Below, one piece after another: positions 10,949 through 23,964 of a stretch of 34,643 nt of DNA. The DNA is from Saccoglossus kowalevskii (Eukaryota; Hemichordata; Enteropneusta; Harrimaniidae), in NCBI RefSeq assembly GCF_000003605.2, contig NW_003140825.1, positions 33,395-68,037 of the forward strand. Reading direction: 5' to 3'. The translations under genes and the position numbers were made by a program. Each line of letters opens with the position of its first letter. Within the stretch, counting starts at the first letter, position 1. The notes beneath the pieces are model-generated. The model saw only the letters and a program-made list of their open reading frames with translations. It was not told the DNA's origin and did not search any database.

Positions 10949-11153
10949 TAATGTAAAATACTTTATTTTAGCTGGAATTAATTTTTGCTGAATAGACTTT
11001 TGGGTGGAATTTATTTTCACTTATTTTGTGAAATGGAATTTATTTTCACTTATTTTGGACGAGGAAAATAGCTGACTTTTTTTTTCACTGAATCATTCCT
11101 TCAGCGAAAATAACGAAAATTAATACCAAGCGAAAATAAAGTATTCCACAGTA
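10949..11153 (+). mobile_element. Family A MITE, copy 3
   Basis: 205 bp. Left arm ATACTTTATTTTAGCTGG followed by AATTAATTTTTGCTGAA; right arm TTCAGCGAAAATAACG then AATACCAAGCGAAAATAAAG and CACAGTA. The arms are inverted repeats. A direct duplication of GGAATTTATTTTCACTTATT is seen inside (around 11000-11060), which copies 1 and 2 lack; other middle sequence is shorter, so total length stays the same. Confidence 0.87.
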
Positions 11154-11436
11154 TATTGAATTAATTATGTTTTAGTAAAGTACACAGGTGTATCCATTGG
11201 TAACAAGTTAAAGTATGTCAATACCAAGGTCAAAGCCACTGGCAGAGTTTCATTGAATAACAGATATGACTTTGGGGAACCTTAGTTAAGGTGCTTGTGG
11301 TTGACACATTATATTGTCAAAATGTTAGTAAGATAGGAAGATGGGCACTCAACCCTGTCACATAGTCTCTCAAACACAGTATATGGCTTATGTGGAAAAA
11401 TGCAATAATATGTACCTTCAATTTGCATATTATAAA

Positions 11437-11632
11437 CCTTTTCACCACTAGACTTTCTCACCCAAATTTTTCTGCACTTTTTTTTTATATTCTTCAATAT
11501 TTCTGGAAATGAACCCTAATTTTGGAGCCAATAGACAAAATTTGAGTAAACTTTCAGTTTTTACTAAAAAATTTGTGTATTTTTGTGTCTCAAACCTCTG
11601 AAGGAAACGCAGACTATAAACTAGTTTTTTAA
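11437..11632 (+). mobile_element. Family B TTAA-type MITE, copy 2 (right end lost)
   Basis: Starts with CCTTTTCACCACTAG, one mismatch from copy 1, and aligns through AATATTTCTGGAAATGAACC, TAATTTTGGAGCCAATAGAC and GCAGACTATAAAC. It then loses similarity around 11625-11632. The last 50 or so bases, including the right terminal repeat, are absent. The left flank reads TAAA rather than TTAA. It is an old, truncated copy. Confidence 0.85.
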
Positions 11633-14600
11633 CAAGTAATGTTGTTGTTTGTTGGTTTTCTATATTTGTGTGTAATGTAAGGTTTTGTTTAACCCATTTT
11701 TATGTATTTCTGTATTCTGCGGGTCCTGTAGTTGGGAATTTTGTCCTGTAGATCATCCGATTGAATAAATAAAATAAATAAATAAACAACAAAAATATTT
11801 AATCAAAAAAAAATATTGGCATATATATATTCATGTAGTGATTAACTTGACATTATTTGGTGTGTACATCTAGAAAAGTAAGGAAGTGTGCATATAATAG
11901 TAATCTATATCAAACCATTGAGGGGGATACAAACTGTCTATGAAATCATGCATATTTATTGAAGTGTATCATTTGTATCCCCTCCAAGGAATCCTCATAT
12001 TCTATATCTTGGTATTCACATCCTGTTTTGGTGCCTGTCTCAATCTCCTTCTCATGGAGAATAGCTGGAGGCGCTCACCGTCACTGATTTCTTCATTTCT
12101 CACTTAACCTAGCACCTCATTTTAACAAGACAGTAATTTATGAATTCTCCAATTGTAACTCATTTACTTGATTGTGTTTAATTATTTTCCACTGTAGCAA
12201 AGCCTCTCAATTGTTGGCAAATCTCTGTATCCAAGCCCCGCATTTAAAACAATAACAACTATGAGTTTGACTTTTGTTTAATAGTCTCGTTGGGAATTAT
12301 TACATGAAATTAAACTCCCACATTTTTTTCAGAACACTGTCATTTACCTTGGTTGGTACACGGAGATGAATATTCTCAAAGCATTTAACCCTCCCCCCTC
12401 CCCAATACACGCAAGGAAAAAAGCTTTCTTAATGGAATTTCATAAAAAAAACAATCAATTTACTTAACAAGCTTTTCTACCCACCATTTTTTATGGTTCA
12501 CTTTTGAATTCACTTTGTGGTTTCCTTCTTTTTGTTCCCCCTGATTGACTTGTTTTGTATCCTCACACGATGAGGAACACAAAAAAACAAAAAAAAGTGG
12601 CAATTTCCATTACAAATAAATTGATGAACAGCTAGCTATGGTGATTGACAGCCCCGTGATGCAGGTAAGTTGAGCATTACATGTAGTTCCATTTCCAGTA
12701 AATGTACTCTGTCAAATTATGTCAAAAGTGCTTGGATTTGACTAATTATACCTAGAAAAATAACCTGCTCGACATAGACAACCTGAAAGCCTGTGTCACT
12801 TGTTCCGATTCAAAACCATTGTTCGCTGGAAACTGCGATAAGAAATTATGACGGCTAAAACAAGTGGTTAATTGTATTTGTCAGAATATATGTTCATAAC
12901 CCCAGACAAAGCCTTGCTTTGTGTCGTACATTTTAACAAAAGAGACCTTCATTTAAAGAGACATGTTTTTGTAATTTCTCGACGACCCAATTTTCGGAAA
13001 AATCATGTTCAACTATTGGCTATATTTATGCAACATGATGGCAAATGAATTGAGGTTGAACAGCCTTATTGAAAAAAAAAATCGTACATCGCATTGTGCT
13101 TTGAGTTCAATACATTTGACGTATCTGGCTTGACACTTTGAAAACCTGTATGAAGAAGTCATCGCACTTAAGTGAATGCTCAGGAAAAGGTATATAAATG
13201 CTAAAGCATTTTTCTCTTTTATGATTTTAAAAGCTTATAACAGGTAAAAGATTTTTTTTCTTTCAACTTCTTTGTGTGTCGTTGGTAATAGTCAAAAGGT
13301 GGATTGTTGTGTTGAAAGTTGACGACTTATTATCCATCGTTTGATAACCATCACAAAAAGATGTCTCGCTTTTTCTGTAAGCATTTATATGCCACAACTC
13401 CATTGATCCTCGACAAGATTTTGCTGCCAATAATTGTGTTTCTATTTCGCAATGAGAATAATAGCATTTATGACACACATATCACACTGGTACCTTTTAA
13501 AGGTATTATATTGGATTCCATATGCAATTATTTGACAAGTTGAAAAAAGAAATACTTGATTAAAGTAAATGGAATGATAGAACTCAGTGATATGATCTTA
13601 ACAGTCTCCTGTTGAACTGAGTGACTGTCATAGTTACGGACTGATTCTTGATTTATTCAAGTCTTGTTTACATTTACCTTACAATCAATATGTAACTTAG
13701 CAAGTACATTGATAGTTAAGAAGGTTTCATAAGGCCATAGGTATCACAGGGTTTGGTCTCATTGGTTAACTAGATGGCAAGGGCAAAGATTATCACACGG
13801 ATAAGAATTAAAGCTGCCTTTTGCGAAATTACAGCATAATCGTTTTAAACTACCTGAAGGTTTTATTTTTTCTTCGCTGATGATGGGATTATTTTCACTC
13901 GGAAGATAAATGTTTTTGTCAGATGGAGATCGTTTTTTTTCAGACTTTTTTTTCCTTCGAACAAGCCGAATGTGATATGATGTGTGATGGTATTTGGTTA
14001 ATAGCGATGAGTCTCTAGCAGCATGGTGATACCTAAGATCAGTACCTCCACTCATCCGTGGTAAGCAAGAATACCCTTGCCTGATACAGCAAATACTTTG
14101 AGCAGTTTCTAAAACATTTTTATTTTCTATCTTTGTTGATAACAAAGAAGACTGCGTCCCGAGAGATTTCCGACAGTTGCATGCCTTTGAAGGGAGTGAG
14201 TGAAATATAAGTAATAAAAAGCCAAGCTTTTAACCCTGCAATAGATACTCTGACAGCTTTCTGAGCGGCGGGAAAAAAAACATGCAACACAAAAGGTTTA
14301 AACACTAGACAACGACTACTTACACATATTATTTTTGATCATTGAAACTAGCTAGTCAAGGATCCACCAGGGTACTGGTGAATTGGTGTATACACATCGC
14401 ATAAATCTACCTATTCTGTTTTTGTAATTGCTAGTGTATCGGGGAATACATTCGCCAGGTGCAATAATCTACACAAGAAAATCATTTTTTGATGCCTTGG
14501 AGATAAGATTTCTTTTAAGTCGTCTTCATTTCAGGCTTATATCCTTAGAGAATTTGTGTCCTTTTGACGTATTGTAAATTACTACAAATATGCAATTTGC

Positions 14601-16516
14601 CGGGTGATTCCCATGTCAGTACCCAATAGGGCTCATTTTCCCAAGAGTCGTACATGTGCGTAATGTTGGGCGGTTTTGCAAGTGACAGGGTGTTGTGTGA
14701 GCTTTTATCCTTGACAATGGAAATCTCTCAAGCATGTTTTATTTTATTTATTTTTTGAACCTGAGGTTTAATTTCTAATAAAAAGCTTATTGTATGGTCA
14801 GAGTGCAAAGTAATAATATGAGCATGTCTCTCGCTTTGTCTAAGTGTCTTTGTCAATGTCACCACTAAATGGCTGTGTAATCCACATTGGACCATTTGTC
14901 AGTCTTAACTAAAACTGAACCATTTTTCATTCACTCCACCATTGTAGGTAAGTTTTGTGATATTGTTCTCGTTAATTGATAGGTTTCCAACTCCGGTAGT
15001 TAAAAAAAATCTGATGTTTCAACTCATTGCCATGACAACAGAATTTCATCTTGGGTGTTCAACATTTTTATTATTCAGTAATCTGAGTCATTGCACATTG
15101 CTGGGCTGAGAGACGAAATGATCCAAAATTTGTAACCTCACGAACATCCTCTCAGTTGTTTTAACAATAGAATATATTTATTGATATGCTGAGAAAATGC
15201 TACATGTCAATTTAGACTGTGAAAGTCATTAACATGAACTAAAATAAACACATTTAGGAAAACAAATTTTGAAGCCAGATTATACAATGGTTGAAACGAA
15301 ATATTTTGTCACAATTGAGTAAGAGTTCTGGTGTTTGTTGACATCATTATTCATTTGAATTGCTAATTAGTGCTTATGTATCCTGATAGGTTCGGGTTTA
15401 TTTTATTTATAATTTTGTTTTTAGCTTTTCTTTGCTTTGTGTCACTACTTACATCTAATGTGTGTGTCAATTTTAAGACCAAAGTGACAACTGGAGTGTT
15501 TGTGGAGCTTTAATTCTCAAATCCTGGCGCTTTAGTTTCAGATGGAATTTTCTTTCATGAGTATATGCAGTGCTTTTAAAGAGTTTTACGCTTCAGCCAA
15601 AGTGTAAAATTCATCACGTTATGAATGAAATTATAGGTTTGGAAAAGGGTAATTTGGCTTTACGAGTAGCTATGCACACCACTGGAGAGCTCCGTAAGAG
15701 GATTTCAACAGAAAATAAAAATTGAACTCACCAACTCAAGTAGAAAAGCAGCAAGTTTTAAGAACTTTGTAAGAGAGTTTTGTGAAAATTACTAAAAACT
15801 GTTACAATGGTGGCCATGCATACTAAGCATAACGGCACTATATCATTAAGGTAAAAAAAAATATAAAACAGCTTGGAGATGATAGTACAGAACTGTAAAA
15901 CAGAGATTAACCCAATCCCCAATAGACAGTATAAATATAGTTGTTGTCATGGGGAAAATGCACAATTTTTGTCTCTGACGTAAAGGCTTACATGACGTGA
16001 GGAACAAAACAACCTTCGTTTGCGTATTGAAGACAGTGAGTAGCTGTGCTATAGTCATTATTGATGACGGATATGTTACGATCTAGTTTGACATCTACTG
16101 GCCTTAGGATATAATAATATGAAAATGCAACATTATGTTCCGCTTCACACAATGAGACTGAAAAACATTATTTTTATAATATTGATGAAGCTGTTCCTGC
16201 TAAATACAATTGATGATCTAACTAGTGAGTATGTAGAAAATTGATGGTATTATTTATTTATTTTCCATTATATGGCTTCTTCAATTATATCATATTTTTT
16301 ATTATTTGTGAAGTGGAACCAATAAATTATTCATTGATTTTTCATATATTTATTTTTTATCCTCCCATCATCATCTGCTGGTGTTCTCAAACTTTTGCTA
16401 TTTATTCTTGTTCAATGTTGGTGACAAAATTCAAACCAAATAAAGGGAAAGGTAAAACACTACAATTATAAATACATTTCAAATGAATACAAATATGTAC
16501 AGCTTCTAGATCTTAG
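11633..16516. other. Gene-free stretch, partly of balanced composition
   Basis: No defensible gene. The longest open frame in the window, 128 codons on the minus strand at 13759-14145, lies here, but it begins and ends without splice-like context, has no family resemblance and has a lysine-rich stretch that merely reads a poly-T tract. Overlapping frames on opposite strands at 13263-13543 indicate locally low stop density. The portion about 12600-14700 has fewer low-complexity runs than its neighbours and could include conserved regulatory sequence. No mobile element was recognised. Confidence 0.45.
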
Positions 16517-16555
16517 CCCCCCCCCCAAAAAAAAAACAACAACAACAACAACAAC
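16517..16555. repeat. C10-A10-(CAA)n compound simple repeat
   Basis: Ten C (16517-16526), ten A (16527-16536) then about six CAA units. Typical slippage-prone low-complexity DNA. Confidence 0.95.
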
Positions 16556-19500
16556 ACATCTTGTTTCTGGTTATCCTATAAATCAGTTAAAAAAGATCTC
16601 TGTCTCAGCTTTTAATCAGGTTTTTTGACAGAGTTTCTACAAAAATGAATACAATTTTGTAATTTTCATGAAAAATCAAAATAAAAGAACATTTTTAATG
16701 ACTAATTTAAAATTTAAAAAACTTGCACCAATTGATTTTGGAAAAAAAAATTTTCTTTTTTTCTTTTCAAATTCTAATAATAAAAACCAATTATGTCACT
16801 TTTTGCCTCAATGTGCTCATACAAACACATAACCTGGTTTAATTAATGTGGGCAATCTGACTTGAAGGCTATAATTTTATTTAAGTACTTTCTTGGCACA
16901 TACAAACAACAAATACAAACGAGAACCTCAAAGTATCGGCCACTAAATATAGCTCCAAGATATCACCAGTTTCCTATGACTCGTTTTGGTTTTAAAAGCG
17001 AGAAAAATGCCATTTGATTTGTTACATGTTTTGTTTGTGTGTGCCAGGCATAATCTTGATTGGAATTTTTGCGGACATTACTTATAATCATGTATAATGT
17101 ATAAAAAATAAAATATTGTAAGTGAAATACATTCTGTTGATGACATGCTGTTTAAATCAGTGCTTTGGGAATACATTTGCCCTTTTAACTCTGATTTTAG
17201 ATGATAGTTCATCATACTGACAAGTGATGTTTTTCACTTTTTGGCGATGATAAATTTTTCTGAAGGTAAAAGTGTTGAAACTATAAGTGAATGGCTGAGG
17301 CACTTACAATATGAACCAAGAAATATTAAAAATATATACACTGTATAACTAATTTTTTATAGAAATGAATTTTTATTCACATATTGGCCTTAATTTTAAA
17401 ATTCTGTGCCTCTGAGTGCCACCCCCCCCCCCCCCCCAGGCTGTGACTTTTAATAAATGCGATTTTTGCTAGTATAAAGTTATGGCAAACTACAAACACC
17501 TTGTCCTCGGTATGACTGCTAAGGGAGTCCTAAATTTTCACTCCATATCCAATTTCATTAACAAATAGAAATTATGCTATAATTCTTCACCGGAATTGAT
17601 GTTCAGCGTTCAAGATAAGTGAGTGGAGATGCCAGGTTTATATAGGAGAAGGGCAGAATCCAGGAAATTAGTCTATTGTCCCACAACATCCTTCGCATTT
17701 TTTATAACTACTCCGAGTTATTATGCAAAAATTGCCTCGCGGGCTCGAATAAAAGAAAGCCATAAATGTGACTGTGTCAAGCCCTTTCAGACATTTTACC
17801 GTAATCACTTTGTGTTATTACCGTATTATTTTTCCGTAAAATGCAATAAGAAAAATAAAAGTCACAGTGCAGTGCAAATGCCGGAGGAACTTGCACAAAG
17901 CCATAAATTATTTTTCCTTCCATAGGTCTTTATTCTATTATTTGGGGGACAATAATATATCATAATCTTAATATCATCGTATTGTGTAAGCTCATTTTCA
18001 GCAAGTACTTCAGTTTCCATTGCTTTATTGTTACATTTATCCTAATTTTATCTGGCTATGTTCTCAATAGGCGGAACTTTGACATACGAGGATACAAAGC
18101 AGACCATTCAGGAAGTAATCTAACGAGTGGGGGTCGGTTCGGGCCATTGGTTATGCCTGCCAGGTAAAAAAAAGTGCCGCAGCGCGTTGGGGCAGATCAA
18201 CTTTGAACAGCTGTCGAGTTTGAATAGTAACATTAGAAAGTGTTTTTCAAAGTACTGCACTAAACGATTGCACCTTTTGTGTAAATGTGTTGGAAGACAA
18301 ATTATAAGAATAGTAACTTGTGTTATTGGGTTAGTATAATGTATAGAAAGTACTCCTTGGCTAAACACAAAACTTGGTGTATGTCAGCAAAATCCTTGAC
18401 GAGACAGAGCTGGAGAAACTAGTATTTGTCTTTTTCTGAAGTATTCAGCAGTATTCTGCTTGTCATATAGTTTTAGCCCCAGGAAAACTACTTACTTAGA
18501 AAGCTTCGCTGTAAATAAATGGGCTTTCGTTAAGAGAGTCTCTCATACCTCGTCTAATTTCATCTGCAAAATGGTCTTTGTCATCTTATTTAGGGTTTCA
18601 ATTTTCACTAATAACTCAGTCTCCAAATATCCAGCATTTTTTGAATTTCTGATGTCAAGTTAATTTTCTGGTAAAATTGGAAATTTTGTTTAGGATTTAA
18701 ATTTTTAATGTGTCCCTGTTTAATAAGTTTTCAGTGAAAAAGTCAACTTTTGACATCTGCATGGGCATTTGCATATTTGTTTTCCTGGTTTGATCTCAAA
18801 TGGGGGGGAGGGGGTTTTACGATACCCTTGAGGTTGGATGAAGCGGTGGGGGTGGGCAGTGTAGATTTAGAGAATGGTGAATTAGTGCTTCACAAGTATA
18901 CTGTATGGCTTGTGATTTCCTGGTGTCCTTGTATATGACGCAGGGAATCAGTAAATAAGAAACAGTTTGCCATTAATTCCTAAAGAGCCAATCGGGTTTA
19001 ATTATTATTGCCTCTTTTTAAATCCATATGTTTGTTATTACGGTGAGTCTTGATTGGGATTGGAAGATGTAGTGGCAGAGTGATAGAGAAAAAGAGGGAG
19101 GTGCTGAACTCCCCTGAGTTCTGACATACAACTACTAATGTTAAAAGACTTGACATAAAAAGATGACCTCAGTTGTCAGCGATGCGTTCATGTGTGCTTT
19201 TTGTCAACAAAAATTTTAATTCCAGTTTCTAATTTCTGGATGTAATAATGGTGGACTGATATGAGCATTACTTTAATATGACAGGAAATAATCAGAAAAG
19301 CCGGACTTATCAAATAGCCTGGGGAAAGATTGTAGTTTTTAGCTGACATAATAACCTTAAGGGAGAGTGAGTCTAACTAGTCTGATTTGGATCCCAAAGC
19401 TACAAATATCTGATAAAGCTGAGGCCAATTATAAGTAAAGCAATAGTTTGGATTTTGTTCTTAAGCAGATGATTTTTCCTTATCTTATGGTATTTGGATA

Positions 19501-19596
19501 ACCTTTGCAATCCCTTTTCACACTTGGGAAAAACAAATTCAAGGCTTTTTTTTCACCCTGTAAACTGTTTGTTAAAGCAAGCCCTTTTTAAAGCGC
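16556..19596. other. Gene-free stretch with a candidate regulatory patch at 17600-18340
   Basis: No supported gene. A C16 run lies at 17422-17437. The region 17600-18340 is unusual for its balanced composition: the 12-mer AAAGCCATAAAT occurs twice (17756-17767 and 17897-17908), CCGTA occurs three times within 17799-17838, and CAGCTG occurs near 18209. Open frames of 60-100 codons occur on both strands here, but none shows a recognised domain. CCATAAA resembles posterior Hox/Cdx-type sites; regulatory function is inference. Confidence 0.4.
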
Positions 19597-19683
19597 GGTG
19601 GTCGTTGCGCAGCGCGTGTTCGAATTTCATGTAAACAAACATTGTATTTTACACGTGTTGTATACGTAGCTACAACGACCACC
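19597..19683. repeat. Palindromic element with forkhead-like core, copy 2
   Basis: GGTGGTCGTTG at 19597-19607 is a perfect inverted repeat of CAACGACCACC at 19673-19683, and weaker complementarity continues inward (GCGT/ACGT words). The interior 19618-19644 matches 3436-3462 at 25 of 27 bases and includes ATGTAAACAAACA. It is a GC-rich island in AT-rich sequence. No target duplication was found. Confidence 0.72.
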
Positions 19684-21160
19684 ATTCTAATGTATATGCT
19701 ATTCTATAGCTGTGATTGGAATGGTTTAAAGGGATAAAGAAAATGGGATTTGTTTTTTTCCCAAACTGTTTGAATATGCTAACTGCTGTATGCTACAGAA
19801 AATGACTGGTACCATCATACTCTCTTAGGAATTTTTTTGTCTGCTTTTCATAATTGAGATGCGTTGAGAGAGAAAAATCCAAATGGGCATATCAGGTAGA
19901 TAGATATGGAAATGATCTGCACACATTTCCCCATGCATAAAACACAGAATCCAAGTTTAGGTAATTTTGATAAGTTGAGATGGAAATACTGATTACTTTA
20001 TTTTACAAGCTCTATCCCCATGACATAGCGAACACAGGATTTCAATTTGCTTCTCCAATCGTCTGGTCTCAACAGCAGATAGTCTTGTCATGTCTGTGAT
20101 TTAACCATTGCTGTGGATATTGTACAGAGACTTGGTTCTGCCCTGACCTACCTTCCAAATTTAACAAACACATTCATTGATTCACTTGTATCTTACCAGT
20201 GTTACGTACTCACATGATTTTAAGAGTACAATGTATATGTACATTATAACCTAGGCAGACAGCCTGTCATTTCCATTGGCTCCATTCCACATGAATATGA
20301 AATTCAAAACCAGCCACATTTATAAATCTTTAATTTTCATTTATTTTTTTATTACGTTTCAGATCTTTGATTTTGGAAGTCGCTTAATCAGATTAGAAAT
20401 TGGAGAGTGAGTGAGTGCAGGAGAAATGAATAAACATTGATTTTGCAAGAGGATGCGTCATCACTTGGACCTGGAATTTCTTTATATATTAGTTATGAGT
20501 TATTTAGGACACTGTCAGACTGACTAAATGACAGAAAAAGGCAAGCTGCAGTATATTCACATCAATATGAGATAAATTGTCATGACTCTTATTATTCTGT
20601 TGCTCATTACACCACTTGAACTGTTTTCATTATTATTAAGAACAAAAGCAAAAATATATGGAGACCTAAACAAGAATTTCTTGACAATTACATCAAAATA
20701 ATTGAGTACTGGAAGACTTATACATACTAAGCTAGTGTATTTCACCCCCAAAAAATATTTTGGCATAGATAGCCCATGTGAATCTTCAAAAAAATTATTT
20801 TTTCTTAATATAGTGATAAGATGATTTTACAAACATAACTAGGTTTAAATTGATAAAGTATATTGATTTTCATCCTAATTTATTGTATCAATGGTGGATT
20901 GTATTCACCCATTATTTACTGTTATACTATTCAATAAAATACTGTGTACATCAGATTGTTGTAAAAGCCATCGGTAAGGTATACATATTAGAATGTTATA
21001 ATACAGAACATATTTCTGAACTTCCACTTGGAGTAGAAGAAAGTACATGAATCAAACAGATTCTCAATAAGTTATTGTTTGTTTGTTTGTTGTGGTTTCT
21101 TTTCATCTTCTATAAGCATTGTCTGCATGTATTGACAGTTATTAAACAGTTCAGATACCA
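19684..21160. other. Gene-free stretch
   Basis: No supported gene; the open frames (66-69 codons) are AT-rich and featureless. A short TGTT run occurs near 21076-21092. Nothing else was recognised. Confidence 0.5.
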
Positions 21161-22310
21161 CGGCTGACCACTCCACCATAGTATACTTATTGTCACAAAA
21201 TACTTTACAGCAACAGCCATCTCTCCTGTAATTGGCCACTGTATCAAAATTACCTTACAGCCACACCCACAACTGACCATCTACTATGACTGACCAATCT
21301 ATCAAAATACCTTACAGCCACAGTCATCTCTCTTGTAATTGGCCACTGTATCAAAATTACCTTACAGCCACACCCACAACTGACCATCTACTATGGCTGC
21401 ATGACCAATCTATCAAAATATCTTACAGCAACAGCCATCTCTCCTCTAATTAGCCACTGTATCAAAATTACCATACAGCCACACCCATAACTGACCATCT
21501 ACCATGACTGACCACTCTATCAAAATACCTTACAGCAACAGTCACCTCTCCTGTAATTGGCCACTGTATCAAAATTACCATACAGCCACACCCATAACTG
21601 ACCATCTACCATGACTGACCACTCTATCAAAATACCGTACAGCAGCAGTCATCTCTCCTGTAATTGGCCACTGTATCAAAATTACCATACAGCCACACCC
21701 ATAACTGACCATCTACCATGACTGACCACTCTATCAAAATACCTTACAGCAACAGTCATCTCTCCTGTAATTGGCCACTGTATCAAAATTACCATACAGC
21801 CACACCCACAACTGACCATCTACCATGACTGACCACTCTATCAAAATACCTTACAGCAACAGTCATCTCTCCTGTAATTGGCCACTGTATCAAAATTACC
21901 TTACAGCCACACCCATAACTGACCATCTACCATGACTGACCACTCTATCAAAATACCGTACAGCAGCAGTCATCTCTCCTGTAATTGGCCACTGTATCAA
22001 AATTACCATACAGCCACACCCACAACTGACCATCTACCATGACTGACCATTCTATCAAAATACCTTACAGCAACAGTCATCTCTCCTGTAATTGGCCACT
22101 GTATCAAAATTACCTTACAGCCACAGCCACACCCACAACTGACCATCTACCATGACTGACCACTCTATCAAAATACCTTACAGCAACAGTCATCTCTCCT
22201 GTAATTGGCCACTGTATCAAAATTACCTTACAGCCATACCCACAACTGACTATCAACCATGACTGACCAATCTATCAAAATACCTTACACGACTGACCAC
22301 TTACAGTCAT
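21161..22310. repeat. 107-bp satellite-like array, about 10 copies
   Basis: TAATTGGCCACTG recurs at 21229, 21336, 21447, 21554, 21661, 21768, 21875, 21982, 22089 and 22202. Most spacings are exactly 107; the exceptions are 111 and 113, caused by small insertions. Each unit is a dimer of related halves: 49 bases (TATCAAAATACCTTACAGCA ... CCACTG) and 58 bases (TATCAAAATTACCTTACAGC ... CCACTC). The variant CCGTACAGCAGCAG appears in two units three periods apart, which suggests homogenisation of multi-unit blocks. The 107-bp period is not a multiple of 3 and nothing suggests coding. Confidence 0.97.
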
Positions 22311-23165
22311 ATGCATGCAAGTACTTCAACTACAATGGTTGTATGTACATGTATGACCACAAAATAACATTTACCACAACACCCACAGCATTGTCCCATG
22401 ACTGTTAACTAATACATACACCACCTCCCCTACATCATGCTGTAAACATATTTCTTTACTGTATACTCGCACTGTGAAGTCGAGATGATATAGCAGAACT
22501 CTGAACACACTGTTATTCTGACACACGTTGCGCACAAGGTGATTGAGAGTTGAGACATGAAAAACATCATTGACATTGGCTGATAACATTTGGACCTGTC
22601 TAATGTATGTAAGTAATAGATGATGGATTGTCTTAATGAGCATTCCCTTAGGTCATCTCATGATATATGAACTTCAGCATTTTTATTCCATTAATACCAT
22701 CAGTAATGTCACCAAGGGGAATTTCACTGATCCTAATATTTTGTTGTTGAGATTTGCATCAGCTTATATGATGATCCCTATAAAGAATTTATTGCATGTG
22801 TAATTTAGTTTTTGTTTATCTTTTTTTGATCACCAATTGCAACTCTTAATTGCTAATTTTATGAATTTTTTTTATTTATTGAATGAATGCGTCTGACTAA
22901 ATAAGGTTTTTGTACACAAAATTCAAAATTGATTTTTTTAATGTATGTAAGTATAATAGTTTTGGTGTCAATAATTTTATTTAAAAGACAGTGGCCATTT
23001 TTGATATGGTTCCCATACAACTTATATAATGAGTATGAAACACCAATGCCATGCAAATTTGACAATTTGGATTAATTTTCACAACTCATATTGCATTTGT
23101 TCAGTTTCATCCAATGTCTCAATAAATGACTGCTCACATTGAATGGAATATTGGCCATTCATAAA
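22311..23165. other. Gene-free stretch; one minus-strand open frame of 90 codons
   Basis: The minus-strand frame 22371-22643 has a less biased composition than most frames here (contains a run like HDVGEVVYVLVNSHG), but I recognise no family and no splice or start context. I do not call it a gene; it could be a decayed exon or transposon fragment. The rest is AT-rich with no elements seen. Confidence 0.4.
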
Positions 23166-23298
23166 TACTGTATTTTCCCTATTAGAAGCACACATATACT
23201 ATTTCTCTTATAAAAAAAATCATATTTCAATGATCTATCAAACAATAAACTCCTCAATTTTTGTTTATATGTGCGTTTCTAATAGAGCAAGTGTGGTA
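23166..23298 (+). mobile_element. Family E MITE, copy near 23.2 kb
   Basis: The left end TACTGTATTTTCCCTATTAG and the right end CTAATAGAGCAAGTGTGGTA are imperfect inverted repeats, with further complementarity inward (GCACACATATA with TATATGTGCG). The interior ATCATATTTCAATGATC and CAATAAA match the copies at 4837 and 5776. About 133 bp, non-coding. Confidence 0.7.
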
Positions 23299-23964
23299 TA
23301 CAACTGAATTTGCCCAAATAAATATAAACTGGGAGAAACAACAGTAATATTAAATGTTCGGAGCTGACTCCTGGCACAAAAAATCTAAATCAAGTATATG
23401 CCAACAGAAATATATGACGCTTATTAATTTTTAACACCATATAGTTTTTGTACTTTTGTGATGAACTTAGAGCTTAAGTAAGTAAGTACACTTTAAATAT
23501 TCTTCACTATAATTATAAATATTCTTTATTATACGTTTGTGCAGAAAAATACTGTTTTTTTAAATAAAAGTTGTATATTTTATCTTATTTTTCTTCAGTT
23601 GTACAAGTGTATTGTTGCATTATTGAATATATTTATGAATAAAAAGTGTTTTTATACTGTACTGCTTTCAGTTTAATTACTCTATTTTCTGAGTTAGGTT
23701 CAATTATTTTCTCTATATGAGTCTTTTGTCAAAAACCTCACTCATTGTAAAATTAACTTGTCTTTTTAGATTCTTGGAAAAAATGATTTACCTGTTTTCA
23801 CCATTTCTGTCTTTTCATAGCATTTGATAATTCTCCTGTGAGTTAAATCATGAATCTCTCATAAAAAAAACAACTAATGTCAGTTACTTGTTGCTTTCAA
23901 ATTCACATAAACTGACCCTCCCTGATATGAGTTTGAGTATTTTGCCATCATAATTGCATATTAA

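Noticed and set aside
13759-14145. Longest open frame (128 codons, minus strand) as a gene
   Set aside because: In DNA this AT-rich an open frame of this length is expected about once in a window this size. It shows no recognised domain, and its lysine-rich part merely reads poly-T tracts.
13480-14230. Similar peptides (pattern T/S-L-x-P-F-K-G) in two frames on opposite strands
   Set aside because: The shared stretch is only seven residues and the DNA match around it is weak; most likely coincidence.
21161-22310. CRISPR-like array
   Set aside because: Units are fully repetitive with no unique spacers; this is a eukaryotic satellite-like tandem repeat.
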